A DNA stretch of 64,000 nt from Pelecanus crispus (taxonomy: Eukaryota > Chordata > Aves > Pelecaniformes > Pelecanidae), in NCBI RefSeq assembly GCF_030463565.1, contig NC_134675.1, forward strand, positions 19,055,862 to 19,119,861, written 5' to 3'. This document shows, one piece after another, positions 62,011 to 64,000 of this stretch (the first letter of the stretch is position 1; every line of letters begins with the position of its first letter). The translations under genes and the position numbers were made by a program. A model generated the notes under the pieces. That model had not been told where the DNA came from. It saw only the letters and a program-made list of their open reading frames with translations, and made no database searches.

Positions 62011-62310
62011 TGTACTGGTTTCGGCTGGCATAGAGTTAATTTTCTTCCTAGTAGCTAGCATAGTGCTGTGTTTTGGATTTAGTAGGAGAAGAATGTTGAT
62101 AACATGCTGATGTTTTAATTGTTGCTAAGTAGTGCTTACAGTAGTCAAGGACTTTTCAGCTTCTCATGCCCTGCTAGGTGCACAAGAAACTGGGAGGGGG
62201 CACAGCCAGAATAGTTGATCCAAACTGGCCAAAGGGCTATTCCATACCACATGACGTCATGCTCAGTATATAAACTGGGGGGAGTTGGCCAGGGATCGCT
62301 GCTCGGGAAG
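62011..62310 (+). mobile_element. ERVL-type LTR 5' part, forward arm
   Basis: Starts TGTACTGGTTTCGGCTGGCA and runs through CAGTATATAAACTGGGGGGA, then stops before the microsatellite and polyadenylation region. It lies in an IL6ST intron and is followed directly by an inverted copy of its own first 200 bases. Confidence 0.88.
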
Positions 62311-62506
62311 CTGTGCCCCCTCCCAGTTCCTTGTGTGCCTGGCAGAGCACGGGAAGCTGAAAAGTCCTTGACTAACATAAGTACTACTTAACAACAACTA
62401 AAAACATCAGCATGTTATCAACATTCTTCTCCTACTAAATCCAAAACACAGCACTATGCCTGCTACTAGGAAGAAAATTAACTCTAGCCCAGCTGAAACC
62501 AGGACA
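62311..62506 (-). mobile_element. ERVL-type LTR 5' part, inverted arm
   Basis: Reverse complement of the LTR start, ending AGCTGAAACCAGGACA. With 62011-62205 it makes a ~195-bp inverted repeat with a ~105-bp spacer. It shares the AGCCCAGCTGAAACCA variant with the LTR at 35886. Confidence 0.88.
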
Positions 62507-62519
62507 CACTGGCTTATGG

Positions 62520-62890
62520 TATAATAAAATTATTGGTCATGAGATTGTACTCAGCACTGCCGTCATTCCCATACTTCAGGAGCCATTTCTCAGAAACTAT
62601 TAATAATTACACATTTTACCTCTTCTCCTTGGAAAACCAATCCGTGGGGGAGACAGAGGGGTACACTTTCCCCTGCTCCTTCACCATCCCTTTCTCCTTC
62701 AGGCTAGTCACAACAGCTCTTGAGAGTTCTGAATGTCCTTGGGATGTTCAAACCAGCATGTTCCTATTGCTATGTCCCCTGAATGCAGTTCAGGTCTTGT
62801 TTAAGGTTAAACAACTATTTAAGAATATCATCCAGAGATCAACCCCCATGATGGGCACTGCGGCCACTGCATGTATGCAGGACAACCATA
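62520..62890 (+). mobile_element. ERV gag 5' region, second copy
   Basis: Diverged reverse-complement copy of 35470-35885, with an open frame containing [20 protein letters not shown] and NIIQRSTP. As at 35.9 kb, it joins the 5' end of an LTR that points away from it. No other viral genes are attached. Confidence 0.75.
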
Positions 62891-63304
62891 CTGTATAAGG
62901 TACAGCAAGTTCAAAAAAGCATCCCAACACTGTACAGCATTTGCCCAAGCTTTAAATGACATTTAGATCAGTAGTTTTGCATGCACATGGGAAGACCAAA
63001 GTTTATGAATGTTCTAGGTATTGCATGTACAAAATGAAAATTCAAAATAAACATACTGAAACATGAGGGGGAGGAGAGCAGAGAAGTCCATAAATAAGAG
63101 ACCAAGTCACTGTATTCTAGATTGCCAAAAACCCTAGCTCACAGCCTTCATGAGTAGGCCAGATAAACTACCTTGGGAGGCCACATAAGTCCTAAAGATA
63201 ATAAAGCGAACACTCTGAACTGCAGCAGTAAGGGAACTTCTGCTGCAGTTTGACAAATGGCTGGGTTACAGCAGAAGAGTGACAAGGGACATTACTTGAA
63301 TTAC

Positions 63305-63456
63305 CTTCATCCAATTTGTTTCACCAATGATCCTATAGCGATTATTGGATTTCAGTTTCATCACAGCTGCTGAAATACGGTTCTCCCAGGAAAGCTTCAG
63401 AACAGTAGGCAGTATTCCCGAGTTGACTAATAAGTTGTGGGGAGACAGAGGTTTAA
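63305..63456 (-). CDS. IL6ST: IL6ST exon, domain 3 first half
   Basis: A 152-nt exon encoding VKPLSPHNLLVNSGILPTVL and KLSWENRISAAVM, matching gp130 VKPNPPHNLSV and LKLTWTNPSIKSV. Where gp130 has LKYNIQYR this copy has LKSNNRYR, suggesting relaxed constraint. Acceptor TTTTCTAG, donor GTAATT. Open. Same length as the IL31RA-like exon at 22163. Confidence 0.94.
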
Positions 63457-63798
63457 CTAGAAAAGAAGTTAGAGTCAACTCTACAGCTGTATTATTTTAT
63501 CATGCCTCTAGCAGTTGGTACACTATGCTGTAACACTACCATTAAGGCCTCTCACAATCTCAAATGGCTGCTACTTCACACCAGTTTCTAAAGCAGATTA
63601 TTTAACAAGAACTTGCTATCTGAATGGTGATCAAATCTCTCACCTTCCCTACCTTTGTCCAGCACAGTTCAAGTTCTAGTCAACAATATTTTGGCAGTGT
63701 TTATTTTTATACTGAAGAAACATTAATATGCCAATTCAGCAATTTGCACAAAAGCTGCAGTTGTATGTACTACGAAAGCTTAAGAGGCATATAGTTAC

Positions 63799-63959
63799 CA
63801 ATCTCAATGGGATCAAAACCGAGATGATCAGATTCAGCCTTTCCAAGAACATTTGCTGCTTCTACCCAGACTTCCAGGTTAACAAAGAACTGAACATCAG
63901 TAATGGTACAAGAATTATTTACATCTTTTGGTATGCAGTCAGGAAAGATATCTCGTGGC
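63799..63959 (-). CDS. IL6ST: IL6ST exon, domain 2 second half
   Basis: A 161-nt exon encoding RDIFPDCIPKDVNNSCT, VQFFVNLEVWVEAANVLGKA and ESDHLGFDP, matching gp130 VYFVNIEVWVEAENALGKVT and SDHINFDP. Acceptor TTTATTTAG; the first base completes a split Trp codon. The donor is GTAACT. The first recognisable IL6ST exon in the window; earlier ones lie beyond 64,000. Confidence 0.95.
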
Positions 63960-64000
63960 CTAAATAAAAAAGGAAAAACAAGATAGAAAGCATTAAGTTT

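Larger units (their letters stand above)
46670..64000 (-). pseudogene. IL6ST: IL6ST (gp130), 3' twelve coding exons, damaged
   Basis: The gene for gp130, the membrane receptor that transmits IL-6, IL-11, LIF, OSM and CNTF signals to JAK/STAT. The twelve exons run from the second half of domain 2 to the C-terminus: cytokine-receptor module with WSDWS, three FN3 domains, transmembrane segment, box 1, and the tyrosine-bearing tail. Exon phases join correctly throughout. Three lesions: acceptor at 54145-54146 reads GG; a 4-nt deletion at about 47335 causes a stop at 47332-47334; TGA at 46736-46738 precedes the last two STAT3 sites. Five-prime exons (signal peptide, Ig-like domain, first part of domain 2) lie past the window. 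Sequencing error is possible, but three independent lesions argue for decay. Confidence 0.75.

Noticed and set aside
1-64000. tRNA, rRNA or microRNA genes
   Set aside because: No cloverleaf boxes, rRNA sequence or convincing hairpin precursor seen by eye; a covariance-model scan would be needed to exclude them.

Overview
This looks like bird nuclear DNA. Evidence: many CR1-type LINEs ending in ATTCTATG-type octamer tails, several copies of a ~560-640 bp LTR that I recognise as a common avian ERVL-type LTR, and exons of three neighbouring vertebrate genes (SLC38A9, IL31RA, IL6ST). The genes are intron-rich, with GT..AG junctions; all recognisable exons are on the minus strand.

Layout. 0-0.6 kb: one SLC38A9 exon. 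1.4-13 kb: almost solid transposon (solo LTR; frameshifted CR1; broken ERV protease/RT/gag; a 4.4-kb CR1 with an uninterrupted 951-codon ORF2). 13-29 kb: scattered exons of a gp130-family receptor best matched to IL31RA, with two in-frame stops and missing exons, interrupted by another CR1. 29-36.4 kb: a mosaic of ERVL LTRs, ERV gag and CR1 pieces. 36.4-41.2 kb: no recognised genes. 41.4-42.4 kb: a solo LTR of a second family with a 5-bp target duplication. 46.7-64 kb: IL6ST (gp130) from the second half of its first cytokine-receptor module to the C-terminus; its 5' exons lie beyond the window.

The genes look damaged. IL6ST has a 4-nt deletion and a later in-frame TGA in its last exon, plus an apparent AG-to-GG acceptor change. 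The IL31RA-like gene has a TAA in its Ig-like exon, a TAG in a fibronectin exon, lacks three consecutive exons and has no recognisable membrane or cytoplasmic part downstream. The SLC38A9 exon is intact but isolated. In birds this gene block is Z-linked. Decay of several linked genes, rearranged order and very high ERV/CR1 load therefore suggest a degenerate W-chromosome gametolog block, or less likely another pseudogenised duplicate. That is inference and needs sex-specific coverage to test.

If functional copies exist elsewhere, IL6ST encodes the shared signal-transducing receptor of the IL-6 family, IL31RA its tandem paralogue, and SLC38A9 a lysosomal arginine sensor for mTORC1. Several exons of the two receptors have identical lengths here, which shows the tandem-duplication origin directly.
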